The notes: a model not told the origin generated them from the letters alone. 64,000 bases of DNA from Calliopum simillimum (GCA_951812925.1 OX638369.1:1922001-1986000); one strand, 5' to 3'; counted from the stretch's first letter, positions 35,511 to 47,427 are shown. Translations and numbers: made by a program.

Positions 35511-35542
35511 GGGGAGTTTCGCAACAGAGGGAGTTGTGCAAC
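35511..35542 (+). repeat. Motif pair GGGGAGTTtCGCAAC / GGGAGTTGTGCAAC
   Basis: Two adjacent copies at the left of element C. The complete form at 35869-35883 contains the perfect 10-bp palindrome GTTGCGCAAC, suggesting a symmetric protein-binding site. Confidence 0.7.
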
Positions 35543-36171
35543 AAGTCGATGAATGTCAAATGACAGTAGTTGTCATGTGTCCATATGGTGTCAATTGTTT
35601 GTCTCGCTACGATCTAACTTTTTTACCAGCACTCGTCACTTCAATACATATTCTTCGTGTCACTCTTCGTTGTGCGTTGAAAAATTTGTCGGAAAGTTTC
35701 GTTGGCCTCTTGTGTTTGCGGTGTTTTCAGTCACTTGTTGAAGCTGATCGTAAAGGTCAGTATATATAAAACATTCCTTTGTGAATATCCTTTCAACTCA
35801 TGAAAGTTACGATGCATAAACATTTGATGTATCGATGCCACGGTGGCCATTTTCAATATGTAGAAAGTGGGGAGTTGCGCAACAAAATTAGAAAAAGGCC
35901 GTCAAATCATCACCAGCGAAGCGCCATCGCAGTGCGCAGTGAAAATAATTCCAAGTCCATCCGAATCTGAAGAATTGCAATACATGTGAAATGTGCCAAT
36001 TTAACAGCCAGCTACTACACCTTTATTCGCTGGGAATTGGATTAATTGGACTTTGTTTTTTTTTTTTTTTTTTTTGATATTCAATACGATTTTCAACTTA
36101 ACCATTGTTCACAAATAAATTACATAAAGTATATTCATCAAAATATGTAATTTTATTTAATTTAAAGCTGT

Positions 36172-36205
36172 GTTGCACAACTCCCTCCGTATTGCACAAC
36201 TCCCC
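36172..36205 (-). repeat. Motif pair, inverted copies at the right of element C
   Basis: GTTGCACAACTCCC at 36172-36185 and TTGCACAACTCCCC at 36192-36205. They are the complement of the left pair and have the same spacing (about 19-20 bp), mirroring it across the element. Confidence 0.7.
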
Positions 36206-36896
36206 AAAAACGCTAACAAGCATAACTTTTAGCCAGAAGTTGTGTTTTGATTTTTTTTTACACGAAAAATTTACTTGATGATGTGAAATTGACGGTATTT
36301 ATTTGAAAAAATTATATCGGTCAAAAAACCGATTAATATGATCCACTTTCAAAATAAACGATTCATATTTTTACAAGAATTTTTTCAAACCAAACACCAA
36401 CCTAGGCTGCCGAATCTTACTAAATTAATTTTTTTTCCACGGCACCATCTGGTGGCAGTTTTATTATTTTACTTATACTACAAACTATAATCGTTTATTT
36501 TGACCAATATCACTTTTTCAAATAAATTGCATCAATTTCACACCATTAAGTAAACTTTTCAGAACCCAGTTTCGTTCATTTCTGATACAATACTAGCCAA
36601 TTCATATTCTGATACAACTTTTGTCTCTATAAAAATAAATATTAAATGCAAGGTAAAATTTTCAATCCAAAATGTGCCGAACTAAAGTTGAACGAAGCGA
36701 TATGGTTCCTATGGCATTTATTCTTAGAATTGAATATAATCACATAGGAGGTAGCCGAGGTCGGTAAAATTACATCCATACAATTTGGCCCACCCTAGTA
36801 TACATATATCTAAAATATGCTGAACAGACAAAAGTTTGGTGGGATATGTTTGATTTCGGATCTTAAATCATTTTTTTTTTTTCAGATAGTTCAATA

Positions 36897-37440
36897 TTTT
36901 TATACCCTACAATCAGGACATATTCACTTTGGCCTTCCGTTTGTAACGCGGAGGAGGAGACGTGGCAGATATGAAAAGGAATGTCCTTCTGTCTGTCTGT
37001 CCGCTGAAATCATTTTAATATTATTTGAGAGCAAGTTGACTAAATAAAACTTAGTACACTACCTTCATCGTTAAAGTTAGTTTGACTTATTGAAAATGAG
37101 CAAGAGCGGTCAACAGACACGCCTATCGCTCATACAAAAAATATATTCAAAATTCAATTTTAGGAGTATTTTTCACGAAAATGCAATCAAAATGCACATA
37201 AATACTAATGACAAAAAACTAGGCTAGCTCGGAAAGAGGGCGTGGCACCTCTCATAAAAGCTAAAGATCCAAAATGCTACAAGGAAAGTGTTTTTTGAGA
37301 TAGTCCAACTAAATTTCGAACAGATACTGGGGACAGTAACTACAAGATCTGAGAAAAAAATTATGTGAATTCGAACAAGTCGTGGTACCTCGCGTACAAG
37401 TAAAATTTTTAAAATAAGTGCAGTGTAGGGCATTCAATGT
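36897..37440. repeat. Dispersed fly repeat ('taccct..cgtggcag..tctgtctgtc' type)
   Basis: Begins 'tttataccctacaatcagg' and contains 'gacgtggcagatatgaaaagg' followed by a CTGTCTGTCTGTCC tract. The same order recurs at 42150-42260 ('gcgtggcaggtatggaaaag' then 'catgtccgtctgtttgg'). Later, 'gagggcgtggcacctctcat' (about 37237) echoes the 1.8-kb repeat family. No coding content; the 76-codon frame at 36817-37047 is an artefact. Confidence 0.55.
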
Positions 37441-38833
37441 TTGGCCAGTTTTTTTAATTTAATGAAATAATACGTATACAATACAAATTCTTTTACGAGT
37501 ATAAGTTATGGAATTTTAATTTACGAAGATATCAAACCATTAACGCAATATCTTACACAAATTCCACTAAGACCCAAGAATTTTTGTTCCATTATAGAAG
37601 GTAACATGTTGAATGAAGACTTCTTCTCATTGATAGAAAATATTGCCAATAATTGAATCGAATGCCAATTGTGATAACGAAAGCATGTTGTCGTCGACGA
37701 GTTGCAAGTAATTAAAGTAAAAATGTTGTAAGACAGCAAATAAAATTGGAATTACAATGAGAAAAAGATAGCTGACAATAGAAGAAGAAGAAGAAGAAGA
37801 AGAAGAAGAAGAAGGAGAAGGAGAAGAAGAGATTTATTGATTGCAAAAATTACAAAAACTTTTTCTTTCCACTTATTGTTACAGCCACAAAATCACTTGC
37901 TGCAAATGTTGCAGGCAGCTGTAAGCGCCAGCTGTTGGTTGACGCATGCCAAGACTAAAAGAGCAAAGCCAGGTTGAACTGGACATGACGGTGAAAAAAA
38001 GGAGCAACAAAATAAAAATGCACAACATTTTTAAACACGCGCCTGTCAATCAAAGTTGCAAGCAAAGTCTGATGCTGCTGTTGATGGAAGACGAATGCCT
38101 GCTTGTTCAATGCTAAGGAACATCCATATGATGGTTCTAACTACAACTTGAGCATCAATTGATTTCCTGTATCGGCAATGACGCACACCTGATATGGCGC
38201 ACAACATACCCTGCTGGGATCAATGGTCACATGACACGCATTATTTCCCAGTAAACATACATATGTAAGTGTGACACTTTATGCAAATTAGCTGCTTGCA
38301 GCATTGATTTTTGTCATTCATTCAATTGTTGTTGCCATGCCAACAAGTTTAAATTTGATTGATGAACGAAAATGATTTTAATGCCTAATTAAAATAATTA
38401 ATTACCTTTAAAGAGACAAAATAGAAAAAAAAGACAAAAAATTGGAAAAGAAAAGCCTTGAGCTTGACCCTTGTTGCCGCTGTTGCTAAAATAAGCGCAG
38501 CATTTTTTTCCGTTTTTTGCATATTTAATAGGCACGTTTTACTCTGATCTGCTGGTGCTTTGTTTCAGCACCAGCACTGCAGGCCAAAAGTAGGCAATTA
38601 ATCAAATTTTTTGAAAAATTGGTGGTTTATTCAGTATTTTAAAATAATTTTTTTTTTTCGGTATTTTGCAATGATTTCTTTAACACTTGCCAATATTGGC
38701 TTGCTATGGCATTTAATTATTTAAGGGGTCAAAAGACAAAATATAAATGTCTTATTTAATGATGGTCACTATGATGATCACTATGGACCCTTTTGATTTA
38801 TGTGCGCGTTATTAAATCCGCCACTGTAGCAAA
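37441..38833. other. Spacer with GAA microsatellite, no gene seen
   Basis: Contains the GAA array at 37781-37832 and otherwise single-copy-like DNA; the 72-codon minus frame at 37521-37739 is unrecognised. Confidence 0.45.
37781..37832. repeat. (GAA)n trinucleotide microsatellite
   Basis: About 17 GAA units with two GGA interruptions near the 3' end; purine-only on the + strand. Confidence 0.9.
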
Positions 38834-39491
38834 TTATAATGATAACACAGGGCGACAAAAAGAAAATTTTTTCCTGTGATCCTGGCTTTTTTGAGTTAAC
38901 TCTGATTCACTTAAGTTATTATGCATATTGGGTAGGGTTTATTTGTTTGTATTCAAGAAATCTTTGACGATATGTGCCCAAATTGCTATTTCGAGCCATT
39001 TTTATTATACTTGAAGTAAATAATGATATGAATTTTTGCTAATGGCATCCGATAGCCGTAATATTCTTTACTTAAGGGGGGCTTCTCATGTACACGTCAA
39101 AAAGTAGTTGTTTTTCGGGATTGTTTTTCACTCGGAAAATAAAAACACACAAAAATAATTTTTTATAATGATAACACAGGGCGACAAAAAGAAAATTTTT
39201 TCCTGTGATCCTGGCTTTTTTGAGTTAACTCTGATTCACTTAAGTTATTATGCATATTGGGTAGGGTTTATTTGTTTGTATTCAAGAAATCTTTGACGAT
39301 ATGTGCCCAAATTGCTATTTCGAGCCATTTTTATTATACTTGAAGTAAATAATGATATGAATTTTTGCTAATGGCATCCGATAGCCGTAATATTCTTTAC
39401 TTAAGGGGGGCTTCTCATGTACACGTCAAAAAGTAGTTGTTTTTCGGGATTGTTTTTCACTCGGAAAATAAAAACACACAAAAATAATTTT
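38834..39491 (+). repeat. Perfect-looking 329-bp tandem duplication
   Basis: Unit 1 is 38834-39162 and unit 2 is 39163-39491. Reading them side by side I saw no difference over the full 329 bp; both run from TTATAATGATAACACAGGGC to the run of Ts after 'cacacaaaaataa'. Each unit contains, on the minus strand, the family E phrase 'ttacggctatcggatgccat'. Identity implies a very recent duplication, gene conversion or an assembly artefact. Confidence 0.9.
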
Positions 39492-41145
39492 TTCCATATA
39501 TTTAAGAACATGTTTGAACCATAAAAAAAGCATTTTTTCAAAAACTAAAATGACAAAATGGCGGACTTATTCAATGTCGCGCGTGGCGTGACACGGCTGA
39601 CGGATTTATTGCGGTATATTGTGGAGCCCAAAGTTTTATCTGAAACATAAAACAAAATTTTTTTATTATTCAGCAGGGTTTCCCTGAGTGTATGAATGTC
39701 TTCAACTCTAAAAAATTCGATTCTACAATATTGAAATCATGTCTTGAAAAAAAAGTGCTATTTTTTCGTCATTTTTTGTCGCTAAATGGGGCTAAAAAGT
39801 GTATAAAATAACTTTTTTTCCACAATTTCAGACATTCATGCACTCGTTCAATTTATAATCTGCAAAACACTTTTTAGAAATCAAAAATCGGTTAAGTAGT
39901 TTTTTCGCAATCGTGTACCGCGATTTTAAAACCATAGTTTTGAGAAAAAACGATTTAAAGTCTAAGTTTCACATACAAAGCGCGCCCGAGCGCGCTGGTT
40001 CCATCAATCATATTTTCCATAATATTTAGAGTTGAGTCATGAAACTTTGGGAATATACGTTATTCTATCAACCTATGAAAAAAAAAAATCGATTTTTTGA
40101 AATTTTTTTTTCCGATTCGATACTTACTTTCTGAGTTATCAAATAAAGATATCTTAACACATAAAAAGGACTCAATTTTATTTATATAAAGCTGAGACTC
40201 CTTTACTTCGATAAATGATACCTCGGAAAGTAATGATCCAATTGTAAAAGTTAAAGGGAATAATAATTTTATATTGAACTAATTAAACAGTCATTTTTGC
40301 AATTTTTCAACAACAGACGAAAGCACCGTGTTCTCTTTCATTAGAAAACCGGAGTCACGAGTTCGAGTACGGTTTCTGGCAAGATTTAACTAAAACTGAT
40401 CTGATGAGGCTATATACATGTTTATATATGAAAAATATATAAATATGTATGTGGAAGTAGCCGAAACATATGTAATCAATTTCCATGTTAACACTTGCTT
40501 TCGTCTGTTGTTGAAAAATTGCAAAAATGACTGTTTAATTAGTTCAATATAAAATTATCATACTTCAATTTAGAAAAAAGCGCGTTGGTACTTTCATTAG
40601 TACTATACAAGCAATTAAAAACAGTCAATAAACTAACTTCATAATTAAAGGGTATAGTTTAGTGAAGGAGATTATGGCTATCCGCTGCTTTTTGACAGAA
40701 ATTAACTTTGCTTTTTACTGTGAGTCTGATACAACTTTAAAAAAGCTTTAATGAAACAGCGATTTTTGTAATTATAAGCAAACATATCTTGAGAACTATG
40801 ATATTTTTGTATTCGCATAAGGTTACAAAGCTTCTGAAAGGTGATAGATAGGGCTAGACTGGGGGTCTTAAATGTAACCCTGAGGATTTATAGGGCTAAA
40901 ACTGATTTTCTGACTTGTGTCACAAAAAAAAAAAAAAAATAAAAATTTTGGATGGCCTAAGCGCTTTAGAGAAAACATTTTTACGGAAAAGTTTTAGCTT
41001 ACTGTATGAGCTTTTTAAGAATATATTTCGTTTTTAGGGCTTAAATTTTGCAAAGTTCTGGATTTTTAAAGTTGATATATTACATTTTTTTTCCAATATT
41101 TGACTTTGGCGGTATTTGGTTTGGTATAAAAAAAGTTCTATTAAC
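39492..41145. repeat. Repeat-rich region with inverted arms 40264-40324 / 40499-40560
   Basis: Two 60-bp arms are nearly exact complements: 'aattaaacagtcatttttgc' and 'caacaacagacgaaagca' on the left are complemented on the right. Between them is a ~175-bp loop with 'gagtcacgagttcgagtac'. At 40199-40270 and 40664-40720 lie family E segments. The 39580-40020 stretch has GC-rich islands ('cgcgcgtggcgtgacacgg', 'gcgcgcccgagcgcgctgg') of unknown origin. No gene. Confidence 0.6.
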
Positions 41146-41281
41146 ATATCGAGCCCTAACCGAAATTTTTTTTTTGATGCAAATATGTTCTAAAATGTCA
41201 TTCACATCTATATGCCAAATATTAAAACTGAATTTTGTGTATTAACAAAGATATCGCAATTTCAATTATGTCGTAAGAGCC
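41146..41281. other. Left end of a possible 2.45-kb outer inverted repeat
   Basis: ATATCGAGCCCTAACCG at 41146-41162 is complementary, with one mismatch, to 43578-43594. If real, these are the ends of an older element into which element D (41282-42105) was inserted. The match is short, so the call is tentative. Confidence 0.3.
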
Positions 41282-41297
41282 ACATATCGACGCATGA

Positions 41298-41592
41298 TAC
41301 GAAAAGTAGGATGATTCAATTCTCCTATGAAAGGTAGGTTTTCAAAAATTCTTAGACGAAAAGTAGGACGATTCAAACTTATTTGGACGAAAACTAGGTT
41401 GTTTCATTATATATGACGAAAACTAGGTTTCTTCGAAGTTTTGTGTATAAAAGTAGGACGTTAAAGTTTTTATGTCGAAAAATAGGATGTCTGAACATTT
41501 TGGACGAAAACTAGGACGTTTCGATGCTTTGCAAGAAAGCTAGGTTGACGTTGATTCTTGCAGCATATTTTTGGCGAAAACTAGGGTGTTTC
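41298..41592 (+). repeat. Degenerate array of the element D motif
   Basis: Copies at about 41299, 41357, 41387, 41417, 41450, 41474, 41502, 41534 and 41573 share 'aaaa.TAGG(a/t).g.tt'. CGAAA and TTTCG at the ends of the best copy are complementary, so each unit is a weak dyad. Confidence 0.65.
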
Positions 41593-41744
41593 TTATTTTA
41601 TTGCATCAATTTTCTAATGTTAATGAAATATTTATATTAAACGAAAGAACGATGAGAAAACATAACATATCTATATATAAAGAGGTAAACGAAATCGGTT
41701 CAGTCCCTTTCTATGCCTAAATTTCAATATATTCAATTATTTTT

Positions 41745-41950
41745 TTTCCTGGAAAGGCTGTGAATAGTAGCAGTGCATAGGATATTTTTTTTTAAAGTGG
41801 GCGGTACCACGTTCCTAAATAGAAAAAACCCTATCAAGGCTAAACCACCGCATTGATTTTTATGAAATTTGGGTTAGAGATAGGGTTAGCACTTAGCAAC
41901 GATAACATGATCATAATGTTTTAGACAAGCGGTGCCACGCCCCTTCACAG
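41745..41950. repeat. Dispersed repeat inside element D, copy 1
   Basis: 'agcagtgcataggat', 'gctaaaccac', 'ttgatttttatgaa' and 'cggtgccacgccc' occur in the same order as in 61698-61850. Its presence in one fold-back but also alone elsewhere suggests nesting or capture. Confidence 0.6.
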
Positions 41951-42105
41951 AATACACGTTTTCATGTTCAACACTAATTTTTGGCTCTTTTAGATGGTTT
42001 GTTAAAAATTATGAAACGTCCTACTTTTCTTCCGAGAATATAAAACATCCTGCTTTTCATAGAAGAAATGAATCATCCTACTTTTCGTATCATGCGTCGA
42101 TATGT

Positions 42106-43577
42106 TTTTTTGTTGACCGCAAAAAGAACGTAAGCACCTCAAAAACCAGAGAAGGAGGCGTGGCAGGTATGGAAAAGTATATATATTCCTCGTCAGAATC
42201 ACCTTTTAATTCGGTATCGTCATGTCCGTCTGTTTGGATGGATGTTTGTGTGTCCGTGGAAATATTATTCACGGGAAATTTTGTAAAGAGGGTTCGATGA
42301 AATTTTGTAAAGAGGGTTCGTTGTAAAAGTTAGCTCGAAGGATTGAAAATGAAGCTTAAAGCCCCAGTCTTTTACTTTAAAAATCAGTTTGAATTATATC
42401 GATATCTTTTTTTGTCTTCGAAATATCGTAAGCTGAAATATCAAAAAAACGTGGATTTTTCTTTTTTCACCTTTTCAGGTTAGAATAATTCGAAGAAGAA
42501 AAAATATATCGATATAATTTAAGCTGGGTTTTGAAATAAAATAATAGAGCTTCAAGGTGTTTTTTAATGTTTTATGGCTAGGGATTTCCTTGTTCTATTA
42601 TATAACCTCAAAAGAATAAAAAAAAATTTTATTTTAACTTTTCACAAAATGGATGGAAAATTAGTCTTTAGGCTAGAATTTCTCTCAAACTATTTTAGAT
42701 GTAGCAATTCTAAGACCAGATTCGGATTCAACATCAAAATTTACATTGAAGATGATTTTTTTTTGTTTTCGTCCGTTGCTAATTTTTTAAGAAAACGCGA
42801 AAGTTTTTTTTTTTTTTAACAAAAAATTTCAAAAAAAAGTTTTTAAAAATACAATATCTCGTTAACGCGATCAGTTAAAATTTCCAAAAACAATATTTTT
42901 GAATCTACAAATAAACAGAAAACTAACTGCACACCCAGTTTTTAGTGAGTTTTGGTCAAACTTTTTTGTTTAATGCAGAAACAATGTGAAGACCATTTGG
43001 TAACCTGAATTCGACTCGGAAAATCGATCAGCTCGTTGACCGATTTAAAAAAAAAAATTTTTCTGTCTATTTGGACCTCTATGAATAACTTCGCAAAAAA
43101 AAAAAAAGACCTGGAATGGGACTCCATCTGAGTAAAACCAAGTTCAAACGATGTGTGTGTGTGATATTTTGTAAGTTTTTAATACAAAATAGTACTGTAA
43201 ATTAACAATATTACAGTCAATCTGACCGTTTTTGTGGGTTGGTACAATTTCAACCGTTCAGATTGTTACAAATTTTTTTCTGTGTATTAAATAAATGTAA
43301 CAAATGTATTCTTCAAACGCAAAACCATGTAATTTCAAAAAACGTATGCGCCACATTTTAATTTCAGTCTTCGCCAAGAGTGACTGCGAAAATGTCGTAT
43401 GCGCCATAAATGAGTGAAATATGCACAAAATCAATTTAAAAACGCGTCTATTATTTATATGAGGTCTAATATAGACTGCATTTAACTTTTCAAAAAAATC
43501 CGCCATATATGTTCGAAAAAAAAATGAAAAAAACTCTCTCCTGTAAAATTTGCTTTTTGTCGCATACGCTACTATTG
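42106..43577. other. Repeat-derived and AT-rich DNA, no gene seen
   Basis: Positions 42150-42260 match the repeat at 36950-36990. A 24-bp unit ('gaaattttgtaaagagggtt...') is duplicated in tandem at 42275-42322. CGTATGCGCCA appears at 43342 and 43396 with CGCATACG at 43561, perhaps a small motif set. Frames of 60-82 codons are not supported. Confidence 0.45.
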
Positions 43578-43594
43578 CGGTTAGGGCTTGATAT
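43578..43594. repeat. Right end of the possible outer inverted repeat
   Basis: CGGTTAGGGCTTGATAT complements 41146-41162 with one mismatch. It immediately follows the third TATGCG-type motif. Confidence 0.3.
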
Positions 43595-46500
43595 TCCTTT
43601 ACAATCTTTTTTTTTTGGGACTCTAGCTAAAATTCGTATAATTTAGTAGCATATTTGAGATACCATTTTTTTTTTAATTTGGGGTCGAAAAAAAAAACTT
43701 TTCTACGTAACACACGGTATCTACCGGAGTCTTTAAACGAATTGTTCTTGAAAAGTATTGTTTTCTGATCTCAAACCAACAAATTGGTATGGCAAATGTA
43801 CTACCGAGTTAAAGAAAATTGATTGAAAGCTCTGAAAAAAGTTATAAAAGCGAATGTTAATAGGACTTTTTTTATACTAAAATAGAATAATCACTTCATA
43901 AATTTATTTGTCTCTTATGTCCATATAAAACGATATATTTTTTTTATGTTCTTTTTATTTTTTTGCTGACCCAGATTATAGCCGTTTTTTATAAGCTAAA
44001 TTACTATGGTCATAAATATATCTTTTATTTGATGACTAGCCTTTCTATTCCTTAGTTTATTCATTTAGATTAAATTTAAATTTTATGTGTATAACTAAAT
44101 TGTCTTGGCTTCATTCACTTGCTTATGTTGAACTTTGATCAAAAGACAAAGGTTAACTGCCTGTTGCTCAAAAACATTTTTTTAAACTTCCACCTCTGAA
44201 TATTTATTTAACTTACTTTTGTAATGGTAACAGTGGAATAAAAGCTTCAATCTGACACAACTGAAAAGAAACATAACGAAGCAGAGCAACAGCATTGCAA
44301 AAATTATCAAATGCTAACAATTAAATTGAACTAGAAATGAAAAAATTAATATATTGATACAACAACTGCTGCTACTATAATCAGGAAAAAATAGCACCAA
44401 CTTGCAGCAATGCACTGTTATATCAAATAAACTGCAATTATTTTCTTAGTAATGGAAAAATGTTGCCGTCTTATGCGAATGCACAGAGCGTTACAGTTCA
44501 CATTCAGAGCATGAATGATGCTTTCAATCGAAAATGCAATAAATGAATGAATTTATAAAAATATGGCTTTTTAGTTTTTGTAAAAAAAGAAAATATGCAA
44601 TTTATTTGAATGCATTTATATAACTTTTTTGTATATATCATCAATATATGTACACCTTTTATGTACCTACTTTTCGCCACATATCGATATTCGTCATTGA
44701 ATCACACGCTACACAGGTACCGCCGCAACTACATCCGGTAATTTTGTGTAATTTTAAATATACATTTTTTCCAATCTCGTCTCTTCGATTGTTGTGTGGC
44801 TGCCGTCTTTGCATGTATAGTATGTATGTAACAGCTGTATAAATGTGTATGTATGCATATGAGAAAGAAAAAGTGAAGGGAACATAGCACATGAGAATTT
44901 TGTTCAGGGAATTCTATAGATTTTTATATACAAATTTTATTTACTTGTGGTAGGTTAGCGCAAGTTCGTTGTTTAAGTCTTTCGTTTGAGCAGTAGTAAC
45001 AAATGGAGATTTTATTGAGTTTAAACAAAGCAACACATCTTAAAATTCTAAAAACGAAAGTTAAAGCCATAAATTCTTGTTAGTTATTTCTTTAAACAAA
45101 AAAACAAGTTTTCAAATGTTTCAACGTTTATTAATTGATTTAATCGAAAATTTTATTTTGGGAATTCCGCAAATATTTATTAGAAATTATAAAAACCAAA
45201 ATGTGCTTAATTGAAATACATAATTGCCGCAATTCGTTCCAAATATTGTTATACAAAAGCGTATATCTTGAGTCATTTTTGTTTTTCCAATATTAAGGGT
45301 AACCTTTGAAATCGTAAATAACCATTGGTGGGTAATAGTTCAAGATTGAAAAAATTTATAATCGTTCATTTTTTTTTTTGCTGTTGTTATTTCTAGAGCA
45401 CGCCTTTCATAGCAACATGCTCACTATTATTCTAAAAATAAAATCAAAGTTTTAGTTACCAAATCATGCACGGCTCATCAATATTTTACCTTTTATAGCA
45501 CATGATGTAAAGCGATCAAAAAACAAAAAAAAAAAAAACTGAATACAATTTTTCATCAAAATGAAAACAACAATCACATGTTGTTCGATGATTAATTGCT
45601 TTTGAATTCCATTGGCAGTCAAAAATAAGAAGAAAAAAAAAAAAAAAACTCAAAAAATTAATTTAATTTTGACTTTGAATATTTCATTAATTAGACTTTA
45701 TTTTGTAGAAATTTGGCTTTAAAATGTTGCTCTTAGCCATAAGCTAAATTGTTAAGACAGCAACAATGGCAACAGCAAAAGCAGCAACAACCACACTAGC
45801 AATAGGAATCATACAATAGTTAAAGAGTGCGGCACAGCTAAAGCAGCACACGTTTATATACAAAGTATCTAAGAGAACGAATATCAAAGAAAAAAATGAG
45901 AAGTATAAACTTAGAAGAAGATTAATCGTAGACCATTACGCGTAAAACAAAATAAACAACATGTGCTGCAGCAATCAACAAAACAACAACAAAGTGCTTA
46001 TGAAAAAAGTTTTTCGTTTTCTCAAAGTGTAAGATAAAGGCGGTCCTCAGCAAATTAAAATGTAATTTAAGTGAATATTTTGTAATTAATACGCTCAGCA
46101 CAGCTCTTGTGTTCTTCACATAAGACAGCCGGCTGTCATAAATTAATTGCTGAATTTGGCTGTGTTTTAAAAACATCGAAATCAACACCTTTGTGTGGAT
46201 CATTCCAAGTGTCATGAAAAAAAACGTACACTTAGGAAATCATAGCACTGTAAATTTCAATTGGTGATAAGCTATAGTTTTGTTAAAAATAAAATTTTAC
46301 AGATGATATGCGAAACACTCTCAAATATAAATAAAAATAATTTCCGTAGATCCTATACTATTAGGTGGTTGCTCGGATTTTTATTTCCATTGCAACAATA
46401 GTTTAATTTTGATGGAGATAAGCACCATGTAAAAACTCGAACATTTCATAGGACATTTGATATATTCCAGACCATTCTAAAACCAAAAAAGATCCAAAAT

Positions 46501-47427
46501 TTAGATTCTTTAACAGTTCAACTTTTTGTATAGAATTTGAGCCATTTAATTCGAATCTATATTTTATTTCTACATAAGTTCTGCAGTTTTGAAGGTATTA
46601 TCTAATCAAGGTTTAAAATTTAGACACCAAATGAAATGGCCAATATCTATTCTTCTGTCACAAGAGAAAAACACCGCACATCTGCTTCATTTATTTCAGT
46701 AAGAAAAGCGCACGCGTTTCACTAACGGCACAATACACAAAGCATGGTAACAGCTGTTGCTATTGCTGTTACTACCAACTACAACATTGTTTGTGATCTT
46801 CAGACTTGCCGTTGTTGCTGCTGTTGTTATAGTTGTTGTTGAACGTGATTTATTTATTACTTTTGTATCAATTTCTTTAGCGCGCCAAAACTTTAACGGT
46901 TTTTCGTTATTTTTTTTTTCTTTCTTTCACTCAATACAGGGTACAGCTTCTGCAATTTGGTTTATTTTTTTTTTATTCTCTTGACTGATATCAATTTTGT
47001 AGTCGGATCACGCATCAATCTGGCACGTTTTTATGAGCGCACTTCAGTCAATGCATCAGCATCGTTGGTCGGTCGCTTGCTCACTTGCTCGTTCGATCAC
47101 TCAAGCACTTTGCCAATCACAAAGTTGTATTAATGAGACAGACAGCGAGAAAAAAAGCGGCAACTGTTGCTTGCCGCTTTGCCCGACTTGAGCACGGGTC
47201 TTCGATGTACTAGTGGTACATTGCTGTGTCCTGGACTTGTAGTTGCATGCCATATTTGTTCATTTTGGTTTTGATTGTATTTGTGCGTCACTTGCCACTA
47301 CACTGGCCATACTTAGGTGTTAAAGTTTGTTAAGGTAAAGCCAGCAAAGTGTGAGTGCAAAATAGTGTAACTCGTTCATTTCTATACTAATCCCTGTAAA
47401 AATATTTGGTGCTTAATATTTGGAGCA
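43595..47427. other. Gene-free 3.8 kb
   Basis: AT-rich, single-copy-like. Contains A-runs (about 45525-45538 and 45635-45649), CAGCAA/GTTGTTG tracts (45760-45792, 46752-46843) and a GC-richer block at 46990-47290 with GAGA-like 'agacagacagcgaga', which could be regulatory but shows no gene. The 97-codon minus frame at 45922-46215 is unrecognised. Confidence 0.45.

Larger units (their letters stand above)
35413..36806. mobile_element. Fold-back element C with GGGGAGTTGCGCAAC motifs
   Basis: The outer ends match in inverted orientation: 'tcagctacctcctatgtga' and 'attcaattctaagaataaatgcca' at the left (about 35450-35500) are found complemented at 36710-36762 (split here to stay short). Further out, GTATAC(A/T) and GCCAA(T/A)TTG blocks continue to about 35413 and 36806. 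Near the ends lie copies of a motif built on GTTGCGCAAC: + strand at 35511, 35529 and 35869, and complemented at 36172 and 36192. No open frame above 91 codons. The right end reads ggcccaccctag next to TA, compatible with a Tc1/mariner-like MITE, but this is not proven. Confidence 0.65.
41282..42105. mobile_element. Fold-back element D with GACGAAAACTAGGACGTTTC arrays
   Basis: The ends ACATATCGACGCATGATACG (41282) and its complement (ending 42105) match exactly, and the match continues through aaaagtaggatgattca. The left side holds about nine degenerate copies of a ~20-bp phrase 'gacgaaaactaggacgtttc' between 41298 and 41592, spaced about 25-40 bp. The right side holds three complemented copies (about 42010-42078). 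The middle (41745-41950) is a separate dispersed repeat also found at 61698-61850. No coding content supported. The strongest TIR in the window after the mariner and the TTAA MITE. Confidence 0.75.

Noticed and set aside
40340..40380. tRNA B-box-like GTTCGAGTAC
   Set aside because: The last B-box base does not fit, there is no A box at the right distance and no cloverleaf; it sits in the loop of a fold-back.
42955..43260. Possible inverted pair around 'caatctgaccg' and 'aaccgttcagattg'
   Set aside because: The match is about 10 bases in AT-rich DNA and could be chance.
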